Assembly: GCA_963771835.1 (NCBI GenBank)
Contig: CAVYVA010000002.1
Location: 992,001 to 1,056,000, forward strand
Length of the DNA: 64,000 nt
DNA from: CAVQCJ01 sp963771835
GTDB lineage: Bacteria > Actinomycetota > Actinomycetes > Prado026
Direction: 5' to 3'
The translations under genes were made by a program, and so were the position numbers. This document shows positions 52,615 to 60,450 of this stretch, one piece after another. Positions within the stretch are counted from its first letter, which is position 1. Every line of letters starts with the position of its first letter. The notes beneath the pieces are model-generated. The model did no database searches and had not been told where the DNA came from. It saw nothing but the letters and a program-made list of their open reading frames with translations.

Positions 52615-53282
52615 CAGGGACCAGCCCCGTCCACCCGCAGGACCTCGTCCGGGAGCGGGAGCACCCGGCTCTGGTCCCACGGGCCGGCCCAGCCGCCGAA
52701 AGTGAGGATCCGGTCCAGCAGGCCGGCGGTGAAACCCCACACGACCATGCCCCGGACCAGGAACGCGGGTCCCACGAACCCGCTGGGGTGGTGCACGCGG
52801 GCCCGGTTGCCGGGGTCGGTGAGCTCGGCGAGCGGGACCCGGTGCACCGCGGCCACCTCGGCCGGGATCGCCGCGTGCACCGGCGAGGGCGAACGCCACC
52901 AGGCCAGCACCGGCGTCACGACGAAGCCGCTCGGCGGCAACCACAGCTGCGGCAGCGTGGCGAACACCTCGACACCGTCCGGGTCGAGGCCGGTCTCCTC
53001 GCTCGCCTCCCGCAGCGCGGCCGCGAGCGGGCCCGCGTCGCCGGGGTCGATCGCGCCGCCCGGGAACGCCGGCTGACCGGGGTGCGAGCGCATGTCGGCG
53101 GCCCGCTGCAGCAGCAGGACGTCCGGGCCGTCGGCCGTCTCGCCGAACAGCACCAGCACCGCCGACTCCCGACCGCCGTCGGCCGGGGGCAGGAACCGGG
53201 ACAGCTGCTCGGGCGTCACCGACCCGGCCGCCTCCGCGAGCGCAGTCAGCCAGGCCGGGAGGCCGTCCTCGGCACCGATCAG
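52614..53282 (-). CDS. Nudix hydrolase (CoA pyrophosphatase-like)
   Basis: A nudix protein of about 222 residues with the box GGAIDPGD ... AALREASEETGLDPDGV and the upstream CoA-type signature VLLLQRAADMRSHPGQPAFPGGA. The conserved opening 'LPAWLTALAEAAGSVTPEQLSRFLPP' (cited in part) lies before the first in-frame GTG (53219). The start therefore appears to be the CTG at 53282, overlapping the nth stop as CTGA; otherwise GTG 53219 would cut off about 20 conserved residues. Part of an nth-nudix-marP operon with overlapping genes. Probably degrades CoA or related nucleotides. Confidence 0.82.
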   Translation of the reverse strand: MIGAEDGLPAWLTALAEAAGSVTPEQLSRFLPPADGGRESAVLVLFGETADGPDVLLLQRAADMRSHPGQPAFPGGAIDPGDAGPLAAALREASEETGLDPDGVEVFATLPQLWLPPSGFVVTPVLAWWRSPSPVHAAIPAEVAAVHRVPLAELTDPGNRARVHHPSGFVGPAFLVRGMVVWGFTAGLLDRILTFGGWAGPWDQSRVLPLPDEVLRVDGAGP

Positions 53283-54028
53283 GGCACGTCCTTCACCAGC
53301 GCGGCCGCGACCAGCGGGTCGGTCGGTCCCTCGCCGTACGAGGGACACCAGCGCGCGACGGGGCACGCCCCGCAGGCCGGCTTGCGCGCGTGGCAGCGCC
53401 GCCGGCCGTGGAAGATCATGCGGTGGCTCAGCATGGTCCACTCCTTGCGCGGGAACAGCGCGCCGACCTCGGCCTCCACCTGCACCGGGTCGCCCGACGT
53501 GGTCCAGCCGAACCGCCGGGACAGCCGCCCGAAGTGGGTGTCGACCGTGATGCCCGGGATCCCGAACGCGTTGCCCAGCACGACGTTCGCGGTCTTGCGC
53601 CCGACACCGGGCAGCGTGACAAGGTCTTTCATCCGGTGCGGCACCTCGCCGCCGTACCGCTCGCACAGCGCCTCACCCAGGCCGATGAGCGAGGTCGTCT
53701 TGTTGCGGAAGAAGCCGGTCGGCCGGATCAGGTCCTCGAGCTCGGTGCGGTCGGCCGCGGCGTAGTCGGCGGCGGTGCGGTAGCGGGCGAACAGCGCGGG
53801 CGTCACCTCGTTCACCCGCTTGTCGGTGCACTGCGCCGACAGGATCGTCGCGACCACCAGCTCGAGCGGGTCGGTGAAGTCCAGCTCGATGTGCGCATCG
53901 GGGTACAACGCCTCGAGCTCCTTGCCGATCCGCCGGGCCCGGCGCACCAGCGCGAGCCTGGTCTCGCCGGTCGGGGTCTCGCCGGTCGGGGTCTGGCCGG
54001 CCGGGGCCGTCGCCGTCAGCTGTGCCAC
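53279..54028 (-). CDS. nth: Endonuclease III (DNA glycosylase/AP lyase)
   Basis: A 249-residue enzyme: helix-hairpin-helix LVTLPGVGRKTANVVL with the catalytic Lys, the catalytic Asp in ITVDTHFGRLSRR, and the [4Fe-4S] loop CHARKPACGACPVARWC (C-x6-C-x2-C-x5-C). The GTG at 54028 is chosen. The first 25 residues form a disordered leader containing a tandem PTGET repeat. Removes oxidised pyrimidines in base-excision repair. Leads the nth-nudix-marP operon. Confidence 0.93.
   Translation of the reverse strand: MAQLTATAPAGQTPTGETPTGETRLALVRRARRIGKELEALYPDAHIELDFTDPLELVVATILSAQCTDKRVNEVTPALFARYRTAADYAAADRTELEDLIRPTGFFRNKTTSLIGLGEALCERYGGEVPHRMKDLVTLPGVGRKTANVVLGNAFGIPGITVDTHFGRLSRRFGWTTSGDPVQVEAEVGALFPRKEWTMLSHRMIFHGRRRCHARKPACGACPVARWCPSYGEGPTDPLVAAALVKDVP
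53961..54005 (-). repeat. Three 15-bp tandem units inside the nth leader
   Basis: Units GTCTCGCCGGTCGGG at 53961-53975 and 53976-53990 are identical, and 53991-54005 differs at two positions. They encode PAGQT-PTGET-PTGET at residues about 9-23 of endonuclease III. A multiple of three bases preserves the frame, so copy number could vary between strains. Confidence 0.75.
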
Positions 54029-54178
54029 CGGCTCAGCGTACGTGCCGGGTCTGTCCCGGCCGGCCCGTGCGGTCGCGCCCGGACCCTTCGACCGGACGGG
54101 TGACCTGTGCTCAACCCGGCCACGGACAGCGACGATCCGCACTGCAAGGGAATCCGTATCGACCAGGGAGCGACCTGC

Positions 54179-54703
54179 ATGGTGACCGGAGCACGACCGA
54201 AGGTGGCTTCGTCCACCCGGCCGGTGCCCGAGCGCAGGCCGGAGTTCTCGCACCTGACCCTGGACGGCCTGCGCGCCTACCGCCGGGCACTGACGGCCGA
54301 GGAGGGCCGGGTGTCGTACTGGCGGCGGCTGATCCAGGCCCGTCTCGACGTGGTCGCGGACGTCGACGCGCCGCAGGACCCTGCCTCGCACGAGCGGTTC
54401 CGGTCGGTGTTCGCCGAGGCCCGCTCGGCCAGCCGGCAGGCGCTGGTCTCCATGGTCCCGGTCGACGACGTGCCACCGCTGCCCGACCTCGAGGCGCTGT
54501 GGTCGCAGGAGCTCCGCCCGTACGACCTCAAGCACACGTCCCGGCTGCGGCGCGACCTCGCCCACGCCGAGCTCCAGCTCTCGGCGTACCGGTCGGCCCT
54601 GCACCGCAAGCTGTCGGCGGCCACCCAGGAGCTGATCGCGCGCTACCGCGAGGACCCCACGCTCGCCCTGACCGCGCTCCCGCTGGTCCCCCCCACCCGC
54701 TGA
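54179..54703 (+). CDS. RsiG-like putative cyclic-di-GMP-binding anti-sigma factor
   Basis: A 174-residue helical protein. The ATG at 54179 has GGGAG upstream; an alternative GTG lies at 54107. Helix 1 carries a perfect E(x3)S(x2)R(x3)Q(x3)D signature: E42, S46, R49, Q53, D57 in EEGRVSYWRRLIQARLD. This is the motif reported for Streptomyces RsiG, which binds c-di-GMP and the sporulation sigma factor WhiG. A second helix has E131, S135 and R138, but the Q and D positions are H142 and S146. About 80 residues between the helices would form the turn of an antiparallel coiled coil. No WhiG gene is in the window. Confidence 0.72.
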   Translation: MVTGARPKVASSTRPVPERRPEFSHLTLDGLRAYRRALTAEEGRVSYWRRLIQARLDVVADVDAPQDPASHERFRSVFAEARSASRQALVSMVPVDDVPPLPDLEALWSQELRPYDLKHTSRLRRDLAHAELQLSAYRSALHRKLSAATQELIARYREDPTLALTALPLVPPTR

Positions 54704-54755
54704 CAGCGGCCCACCGGTTGCTGCGCGGCGGGCCCACGGGCGGCACACTGTCCCC

Positions 54756-55439
54756 GTGACTGACGAGGTGCTCGCCAAGGCGTCGCTGTTCGCCGCCCTC
54801 GACGAGGAAGCCGCCGCCGCCCTGCGCGCGACGATGCTGGACATCCACCTGCCCAGAGGCGAGTCGCTGTTCGCCGAGGGCGACCCCGGCGACCGGCTCT
54901 ACCTGATCCTCGACGGCAAGATCAAGCTCGGTGCCACCTCCGGCGACGGCCGCGAGACGCTGCTGGCGATCCTCGGGCCCGGGGAGATGTTCGGCGAGCT
55001 GTCTTTGTTCGACCCCGGACCGCGGACCGCGACCGCGAGCGCGCTGACGGACGCGCACCTGGCCGGCCTCGGTCACGACGACCTGCAGCCGTGGCTGTCC
55101 GGTCGCCCCGAGGTCGCCGGCTCGCTGCTGCGCGCGCTGGCCCGACGGCTGCGACGGACGAACGAGGCGATGGCCGACCTGGTCTTCTCCGACGTTCCGG
55201 GCCGCGTCGCCAAGGCACTGCTCGAGCTGTCGTACAAGTTCGGGGAGGAGCAGCCGGACGGCAGCGTCCACGTCGTTCACGACCTGACCCAGGAAGAGCT
55301 GGCCCAGCTCGTGGGGGCGTCCCGGGAGACGGTGAACAAGGCCCTGGCCGACTTCCAGAACCGCGGTTGGCTGCGGCTGGAGCAGCGCGGCGTCGACCTC
55401 CTGGACCTGGACCGCCTCACCCGCCGCGCGCAGCTCTGA
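54756..55439 (+). CDS. crp: Crp/Fnr-family transcriptional regulator (actinobacterial Crp/GlxR-like)
   Basis: A 227-residue regulator. The cyclic-nucleotide-binding beta roll (about 10-120) has the phosphate cassette GEMFGELSLFDPGPRTATA, followed by a long C-helix (SLLRALARRLRRTNEAM) and a winged HTH with recognition helix LAQLVGASRETVNKALADFQ. Close to Mycobacterium and Streptomyces Crp. GTG start at 54756 without a strong ribosome site. The adjacent nth gene and its position match the core gene order. cAMP dependence is expected but not proven. Confidence 0.93.
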   Translation: MTDEVLAKASLFAALDEEAAAALRATMLDIHLPRGESLFAEGDPGDRLYLILDGKIKLGATSGDGRETLLAILGPGEMFGELSLFDPGPRTATASALTDAHLAGLGHDDLQPWLSGRPEVAGSLLRALARRLRRTNEAMADLVFSDVPGRVAKALLELSYKFGEEQPDGSVHVVHDLTQEELAQLVGASRETVNKALADFQNRGWLRLEQRGVDLLDLDRLTRRAQL

Positions 55440-55462
55440 GCGGGCGCCGCCGCCGTCAGAGC
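55433..55462. terminator. Short hairpin over the convergent stop codons of crp and the MBL gene
   Basis: GCTCTGA (55433-55439) pairs with TCAGAGC (55456-55462), and each arm contains the stop codon of one of the two convergent genes. Between them is a 16-nt GC-rich spacer. Compact and probably bidirectional. Confidence 0.5.
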
Positions 55463-56253
55463 ACCCCGAGGTACTCCAGCTGGGCCATGACGCTCAGCTC
55501 GGCGGCCGGCCAGAGCGCGCGGTCCACGTCCGCGTACACCCGCTCGACCACCGCATGCGGCGTGCGGTCGCCGGCCCCGACCGCCCGCGCGACCTGCTCG
55601 AGGCGGTCGTGCCGGTGCGCGAGGTAGCCGGCGAGGACCCCGGCCGGGTCGTCGAGCACGGGTCCGTGCCCGGGCAGCACCCGGCGCACCGAGCCGTCCG
55701 CCGCCAGCCCCGACAGCCGTTCGAGCGAGGCCAGGTAGTCGGCGAGCCGTCCGTCCGGGTGCGCGACCACCGAGGTCCCGCGGCCCAGCACCGTGTCTCC
55801 GGTGAGCAGTGACCCGTCGGCCGGCAGCAGGAACGACAGCGAGTCAGCCGTGTGGCCGGGGGTGCCGACGACCCGCAGCTCGAGGCCGCCGACCGCCACG
55901 ACGTCCCCGTCGGCCAGCCCTTCGGCACCGAGGCGGTGCGCCGGGTCGAGCGCGCGGACGTGGACCCCCGCCAGGTCGGCGAACCGGCGGGCGCCCTCGG
56001 CATGGTCGGGATGGCCGTGCGTGAGCAGCACCTGACCGACCCGGAGCCCGTCCGCACCGGCGGCCGCCAGCACCGCTCGCAGGTGCCCCTCGTGGTCCGG
56101 CCCCGGGTCGACGACGACGCCGACGTCCGCACCCGGCTCGTGCAGCAGCCAGGTGTTGGTGCCGTCCAGCGTCATCGGCCCCGGGTTCGGCGCGAGCAGG
56201 CACCGGGCCCGCTGCCCCGCCGCCCCGCCGGTCCAGGGCCGCGCGGCCGTCAC
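55456..56253 (-). CDS. MBL-fold metallo-hydrolase (LACTB2-like)
   Basis: A 265-residue metallo-beta-lactamase-fold protein: N-terminal LLAPNPGPMTLDGTNTWLL, the Zn motif THGHPDHAEGA (HxHxDH), VVGTPGHTADSLSFLL, TGDTVLGRG and late His in LPGHGPVLDDP. The opening with 'NPGPMTLDGTNTW' and the C-terminal winged-helix tail match the LACTB2/ribonuclease-like branch, so an endoribonuclease or thioesterase-type activity is possible. The GTG at 56253 overlaps the nudix stop (GTGA). Last gene of a minus-strand operon starting at 57883. Confidence 0.85.
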   Translation of the reverse strand: MTAARPWTGGAAGQRARCLLAPNPGPMTLDGTNTWLLHEPGADVGVVVDPGPDHEGHLRAVLAAAGADGLRVGQVLLTHGHPDHAEGARRFADLAGVHVRALDPAHRLGAEGLADGDVVAVGGLELRVVGTPGHTADSLSFLLPADGSLLTGDTVLGRGTSVVAHPDGRLADYLASLERLSGLAADGSVRRVLPGHGPVLDDPAGVLAGYLAHRHDRLEQVARAVGAGDRTPHAVVERVYADVDRALWPAAELSVMAQLEYLGVL

Positions 56254-56849
56254 AGCCGGAGGACCTCGCCGCCGGGCAGCTCGACGGCCGGCCCGCCTTC
56301 GCTCTCGACCCGCTTGGGCAGCACCGGGTCCAGCCGACGATGCGCGGCCGTGCGGATCACGGCGTTCACGTCGCCGCAGTCGGCCAGCTCGCGCAGCGTC
56401 ACGAACGTGGGCGGCCACATGCCGAGCTCACCACGGGCCCGCGCGGCCAGCGCGTCGGCGGGCCGCATCCAGGCCACCCGGTCCATCTCGGTGCCGGTGG
56501 CCCTGGCCTCCTCGGCGTCGGGCAGCTCGGCGACGAAGAAGAGGGTGTCGTACCGGCGCGGCTCGTCCTCGGGCGTGACCCAGCGGGCCCACGGGTGCAG
56601 CCGGGCCGCATCCAGCCGGACCCCGGTCTCCTCGAGAACCTCGCGCACCGCGGTCGCGCGCAGGTCGTCGTCGTCGGGGTCGCGCGCGCCGCCCGGGAAC
56701 ACCGTCATGCCCGCGGCGAACGCCATCGAGGCGACCCGGCGCTGCAAGAAGACCTCGAAACCGTCCGGGCCGGGCCGGACCAGCATCACTGTGGCCGCCT
56801 CGCGCAGCGGGACGGGGGTGGCGACCGGCTGTTCGGGCGCGCCGGTCAC
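56250..56849 (-). CDS. Nudix hydrolase
   Basis: A 199-residue nudix-fold protein with FLQRRVASMAFAAGMTVFPG and a nudix helix REVLEETGVRL. The loop before the helix (GGARDPDDDDLRATAV) is longer and more acidic than the standard GX5E pattern. It belongs to the 'FAAGMTVFPGG' branch near NUDT19-type CoA hydrolases. GTG start at 56849, 3 bp after the RidA-like gene. Confidence 0.85.
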   Translation of the reverse strand: MTGAPEQPVATPVPLREAATVMLVRPGPDGFEVFLQRRVASMAFAAGMTVFPGGARDPDDDDLRATAVREVLEETGVRLDAARLHPWARWVTPEDEPRRYDTLFFVAELPDAEEARATGTEMDRVAWMRPADALAARARGELGMWPPTFVTLRELADCGDVNAVIRTAAHRRLDPVLPKRVESEGGPAVELPGGEVLRL

Positions 56850-56852
56850 GGC

Positions 56853-57314
56853 TCAGCGGACCTCGACGACGAGCTCGACCTCGACGGGTGCGTCCAGCGG
56901 CAGGACGGCCACGCCGACCGCGCTGCGCGCGTGCGCGCCCGCTTCGCCGAAGACCGCGCCGAAGAGCTCGCTCGCGCCGTTGACAACGGCCGGGACCGCG
57001 GTGAACGACGGGTCGGCAGCGACGAATCCGACGACCTTGACGACCCGCACCACATCGTCCAGGTCGCCCAGCAGCGACTTGACCGCGGCCAGCGCGTTGA
57101 GCGCGCAGACCACCGCGAGGTCGTACGCCTGCTCCTGGCTGACAGCGGCCCCCACCTTGCCCGTCGCGGGCAGCGCCCCCGCGACCATGGGCAGCTGACC
57201 GGAGGTGTAGACGTACGAGCCGGTCCGCACGGCGGGGACGTACGCGGCGACCGGCGTGACCACCGGCGGCAGCGTCAGCCCCAGGGCCGCCAGCCGGTCC
57301 TCGGCGGCGCTCAC
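56853..57314 (-). CDS. RidA/YjgF-family protein
   Basis: A 153-residue protein of the Rid superfamily: RTGSYVYTSGQLPMVAG, QAYDLAVVCALNALAAVKSL, FVAADPSFTAVPAVVNGASE and RSAVGVAVLPLDAPVEVEL. The Arg essential for enamine/imine deamination in RidA (here in ARSAVGVAVLP) is present. It is the 150-residue actinobacterial form, so a housekeeping detoxification role is likely. The GTG at 57314 overlaps the DUF4177 stop (GTGA). Confidence 0.87.
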   Translation of the reverse strand: MSAAEDRLAALGLTLPPVVTPVAAYVPAVRTGSYVYTSGQLPMVAGALPATGKVGAAVSQEQAYDLAVVCALNALAAVKSLLGDLDDVVRVVKVVGFVAADPSFTAVPAVVNGASELFGAVFGEAGAHARSAVGVAVLPLDAPVEVELVVEVR

Positions 57315-57469
57315 GAGGTGGGCCGCTTGAGGTAGGCCACGAGCTGCTCGGGGTTGGGACCGGGCACGACCTGCACGAGCTCCCAGCCGTCCGAGCCCCA
57401 GTTGTCGAGGATCTGCTTGGTCGCGTGCACCAGCAGCGGGACGGTCACGTACTCCCAGGTCGTCGCCAT
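57311..57469 (-). CDS. Small DUF4177-like protein (52 residues)
   Basis: A short gene easily missed: ATG at 57469, stop at 57311, product MATTWEYVTVPLLVHATKQI then LDNWGSDGWELVQVVPGPNP and EQLVAYLKRPTS. The 'WEYxTVPLLxHxTKQILDxWGxDGWELVQV' pattern is the small protein regularly found before RidA in actinomycetes. It overlaps the RidA gene start by 4 bp (GTGA), so translation is coupled. Function unknown; its size suggests a small alpha/beta domain. Confidence 0.85.
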   Translation of the reverse strand: MATTWEYVTVPLLVHATKQILDNWGSDGWELVQVVPGPNPEQLVAYLKRPTS

Positions 57470-57520
57470 GGCGGCACCCTAGCGGGGCGATCCGGGCCGG
57501 CGGCCGTCGGTGGGCGGCGG

Positions 57521-57883
57521 TCAGGGACCGCCGACGAGCACGTACGGCACGTACTCGTCCGGGTTCACCTGCACGAAGAGCTCGGTCGCGACGCTCGGCC
57601 CGGGCGGCGGCCCGAAGATCACCAGCCCGTCCCAGGTCGTCCCGACCCGGACCATGCCGGCGAGGACCTGCGGCAGCGCCGGACCGCGGGTGTACTCGCG
57701 CTCCTGGAACGGCAGCAGCGGCGTGGGCGAGGCGGCGGACCAGGACCACGATCCGTAGTGCCGGTGCTGGTCGAGCAGGTGGGCCCCCGCGAGCAGCACG
57801 GCTGCGACGGCCAGCGCGAGGACGAGCACGACAGCGCCCGCCGGCGCCCGGCGGCCGGTCGCAGGCTCCGCCCCGACGGTCAC
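57521..57883 (-). CDS. Small membrane-anchored hypothetical protein
   Basis: A 120-residue protein with one N-terminal membrane segment (about 17-36, AVVLVLALAVAAVLLAGAHL). The extracytoplasmic part is rich in Pro, Tyr and Trp (HYGSWSWSAASPTPLLPFQE, ELFVQVNPDEYVPYVLVGGP). Uncleaved anchor or signal peptide not resolved. GTG at 57883, divergent from the first ArsA-like gene (59 bp apart). Presumed first gene of the minus-strand operon. Function unknown. Confidence 0.65.
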   Translation of the reverse strand: MTVGAEPATGRRAPAGAVVLVLALAVAAVLLAGAHLLDQHRHYGSWSWSAASPTPLLPFQEREYTRGPALPQVLAGMVRVGTTWDGLVIFGPPPGPSVATELFVQVNPDEYVPYVLVGGP

Positions 57884-57942
57884 CCCCGCAGACTAGGTCG
57901 GGCGGCGCGCGGACGTCAGGGCCCGGGTCCTACTGTCGTCGT

Positions 57943-58935
57943 GTGCCCCCCCGCCCCGACTCCCCGCTGACCGGGGTGCGCCTGCACGTGGTCACCGGCA
58001 AGGGCGGCACCGGCAAGACCACGGTCGCCGGCGCGCTCGCGCTGGCCCTGGCCTCCGGCGGTCGCCGGGTGCTGGTGATGGAGGTCGAGGGCCGGCAAGG
58101 GCTTGCCCAGCTGTTCGACACGCCGCCGCTGCCGTACGAGGAGCGCCGGGTCGGCACCGCCCCGGACGGCGGCGAGGTGTTCGCGCTCGCGGTCGACGCC
58201 GAGAAGGCCCTGCTGGAGTACCTCGACCTGTTCTACAAGCTGGGCCGGGCCGGGCGGGCGCTGGACAAGATGGGCGCCGTCGACTTCGCCACCACGGTCG
58301 CGCCCGGCCTGCGCGACGTGCTGCTGACCGGGAAGGCGTACGAGGCGGTCCGGCACAACCGGGGCGGCCGGCGCACGTACGACGCGGTGGTGCTGGACGC
58401 CCCGCCGACCGGACGGGTGACCCGCTTCCTCAACGTGAACAGCGAGGTCGCCGGGCTGGCCAGGATGGGCCCGGTCCGCAACCAGGCCGACACGATCATG
58501 AAGCTGCTGCACTCCGGCGAGACCGCCGTGCACCTGGTGACGCTGCTGGAGGAGATGCCGGTCCAGGAGACGATCGACGGGATCGCGGAGCTGACCGCCG
58601 CCGGGCTGCCGGTCGGCGTCGTCGTGCTGAACATGCTCCGGCGACCGCAGCTGCGCGGGGCCGACCTCACTGCGGCCGCCAAGGGCCGCCTCGACGCGGT
58701 CGACGTCGCCGCGGGCCTGTCCGCCGCCGGGCTGCCGGCCGGGCCGAAGGTGGTGGCCGCGCTGCTCGACGAGGCCGCCGAGATGGCCGAGCGGGCGGCG
58801 CTCGAACGTCGGGAGCGCCGGGCGGTCGTCGCGCTCGAGCGACCGACCTACGAGCTGGACTGGCTCCCGGACGGGGTCCACCTGGGCGGCCTGTACGAGC
58901 TGGCCGCGCAGCTGCGGGCGCAGGGAGTGGGCTGA
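57943..58935 (+). CDS. ArsA/Get3-like ATPase, first of a pair
   Basis: A 330-residue P-loop ATPase of the anion-transporting ATPase family: deviant Walker A VVTGKGGTGKTT with its signature Lys, VLVMEVEGRQGLAQLF, Switch II VVLDAPPTGRVTRFLNV and late base-recognition VVLNMLRR. The tail-anchor-binding CxxC of Get3 is absent. In actinomycetes two such genes lie next to wblA. Their true role is unknown, and arsenite resistance is unlikely without arsR or arsB. GTG start at 57943. The stop overlaps the next ATG (TGATG). Confidence 0.88.
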   Translation: MPPRPDSPLTGVRLHVVTGKGGTGKTTVAGALALALASGGRRVLVMEVEGRQGLAQLFDTPPLPYEERRVGTAPDGGEVFALAVDAEKALLEYLDLFYKLGRAGRALDKMGAVDFATTVAPGLRDVLLTGKAYEAVRHNRGGRRTYDAVVLDAPPTGRVTRFLNVNSEVAGLARMGPVRNQADTIMKLLHSGETAVHLVTLLEEMPVQETIDGIAELTAAGLPVGVVVLNMLRRPQLRGADLTAAAKGRLDAVDVAAGLSAAGLPAGPKVVAALLDEAAEMAERAALERRERRAVVALERPTYELDWLPDGVHLGGLYELAAQLRAQGVG

Positions 58936-60083
58936 TGGCCGCCGCCTTCGACGTCGACGCCGTCATCGGCGACCCGGCGACCCGCATCGTCATCTGCTGC
59001 GGCTCCGGCGGTGTCGGGAAGACGACCACGGCCGCCGCGCTCGCCCTGCGCGCGGCCGAGCAGGGGCGCACGGTCTGCGTCCTGACCATCGACCCGGCCC
59101 GCCGGCTCGCGCAGGCGATGGGCCTGGCCAGCCTGGACAACACCCCCCGGCTGGTCCCGGGCGTCGGGGCCGGGTCCGGCGGGCGCCTGTTCGCGATGAT
59201 GCTGGACATGAAGCGGACGTTCGACGAGATCGTCGAGCAGCACGCCGACCCGGCGAAGGCGCGGGCCATCCTGGACAACCCGTTCTACCAGTCGCTGTCG
59301 TCCTCGTTCGCGGGGACGCAGGAGTACATGGCGATGGAGAAGCTGGGCCAGCTCCACCAGGCGCGGACGGCGGACGGCGTCGTCCAGCCGTGGGACCTGG
59401 TCGTGGTGGACACCCCGCCGTCGCGGTCCGCACTGGACTTCCTGGACGCGCCGAAGCGGCTCGGCTCATTCCTGGACGGGCGGTTCATCCGGCTGCTGAT
59501 GGCCCCGGCGAGGGTGGGCTCGAAGGCGTACCTGCGGGTGGTGTCGGTCGGGATCGGCGCGTTCACCGGGGTGCTGTCCAAGCTCCTGGGCGCCGGACTG
59601 CTCACCGACCTGCAGCAGTTCGTGGCGGCGCTGGACAGCACCTTCGGCGGCTTCCGGCAGCGAGCCGAGCAGACGTACGCACTGCTGCAGGCCCCCGGCA
59701 CGGCGTTCGTGGTGGTCGCCGCGCCCGAGCCCGACGCGCTGCGCGAGGCGTCGTACTTCGTCGAGCGGCTGGCCGAGGACGGGATGCCGCTGGCCGGGCT
59801 GGTGGTCAACCGGCTGCACATCAGCAGCGCCGGTTCGCTGTCGGCGGACCGCAGCCTGGGCGCCGCCGAGCAGCTGGACGAGCTGGGCAAGCACCCGCTG
59901 ACGGCCGGGCTGCTGCGGGTCCACGCCGAGCGGATGCAGCGGATCTCCCGGGAGGAGCACCTGGTCCGGGGCTTCACCAGCGCGTTCCCGACGGTGCCGG
60001 TCGCCCGCGCCCAGGCGCTGGCCTCGGACGTCCACGACCTGGACGGGCTGCGCGCGGTCGGCCGGTCCCTGGCCGGCGACTAG
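58935..60083 (+). CDS. ArsA/Get3-like ATPase, second of a pair
   Basis: A 382-residue paralogue of the preceding gene: Walker A IVICCGSGGVGKTTTA, VLTIDPARRLAQAMGL, LVVVDTPPSRSALDFLDAPK and VVNRLHISS. It retains the longer helical insert with LDMKRTFDEIVEQHA and LSSSFAGTQEYMAMEKL, typical of the second member, where hydrophobic clients bind in Get3-type proteins. The two products probably form a heterodimer; overlapping genes (TGATG) fit that. It converges with wblA, 40 bp apart. Confidence 0.88.
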   Translation: MAAAFDVDAVIGDPATRIVICCGSGGVGKTTTAAALALRAAEQGRTVCVLTIDPARRLAQAMGLASLDNTPRLVPGVGAGSGGRLFAMMLDMKRTFDEIVEQHADPAKARAILDNPFYQSLSSSFAGTQEYMAMEKLGQLHQARTADGVVQPWDLVVVDTPPSRSALDFLDAPKRLGSFLDGRFIRLLMAPARVGSKAYLRVVSVGIGAFTGVLSKLLGAGLLTDLQQFVAALDSTFGGFRQRAEQTYALLQAPGTAFVVVAAPEPDALREASYFVERLAEDGMPLAGLVVNRLHISSAGSLSADRSLGAAEQLDELGKHPLTAGLLRVHAERMQRISREEHLVRGFTSAFPTVPVARAQALASDVHDLDGLRAVGRSLAGD

Positions 60084-60123
60084 GCCCGGCGCACCCCGGG
60101 TCCCGAGCCGCGCGAAGTCGCGG

Positions 60124-60450
60124 TCAGCCGGCGACGGAGATGTCGTGCGAGACGTCGTGGGTGAGGTCGATGGTGTGCTCGTAGTCGGACCGGGCGGTCT
60201 CGAGCAGGCGGCGCCACGAGGTCACGTTGGGCCGCCGGCGCAGCAGCGCCCGGCGCTCACGCTCGGTCATCCCGCCCCAGACCCCGAACTCGATGTGGTT
60301 GTCCAGGGCGTCGGCGAGGCACTCGGTCCGGACCGGACAGCCCACGCAGACGGCCTTGGCGCGGTTCTGGGCGGCACCCTGGACGAACAGCGTGTCCGGG
60401 TCTGTCCCCCGGCAGGCGGCCCTCGTCGCCCATTCGTTCTTCCAACCCAT
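60124..60450 (-). CDS. wblA: WhiB-family iron-sulfur regulator WblA
   Basis: A 108-residue WhiB-like protein. Four Cys ligands for a [4Fe-4S] cluster (C13, C35, C38, C44), the turn GVWGG (56-60) and a basic DNA-binding tail (TERERRALLRRRPNVTSWRR). The stretch LFVQGAAQNRAKAVC and the C-terminal ETARSDYEH follow Streptomyces WblA as I recall it, and the position between the ArsA-like pair and a class A PBP gene is the WblA position. WblA is a global developmental and antibiotic-production regulator. The ATG at 60450 gives the conserved MGW start; the longer frame is non-coding. Confidence 0.92.
   Translation of the reverse strand: MGWKNEWATRAACRGTDPDTLFVQGAAQNRAKAVCVGCPVRTECLADALDNHIEFGVWGGMTERERRALLRRRPNVTSWRRLLETARSDYEHTIDLTHDVSHDISVAG

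Noticed and set aside
57943..60083. Arsenite-resistance ATPase operon (arsA)
   Set aside because: No arsR, arsB, arsC or arsD nearby, and the location beside wblA is the conserved actinobacterial one of unknown function.
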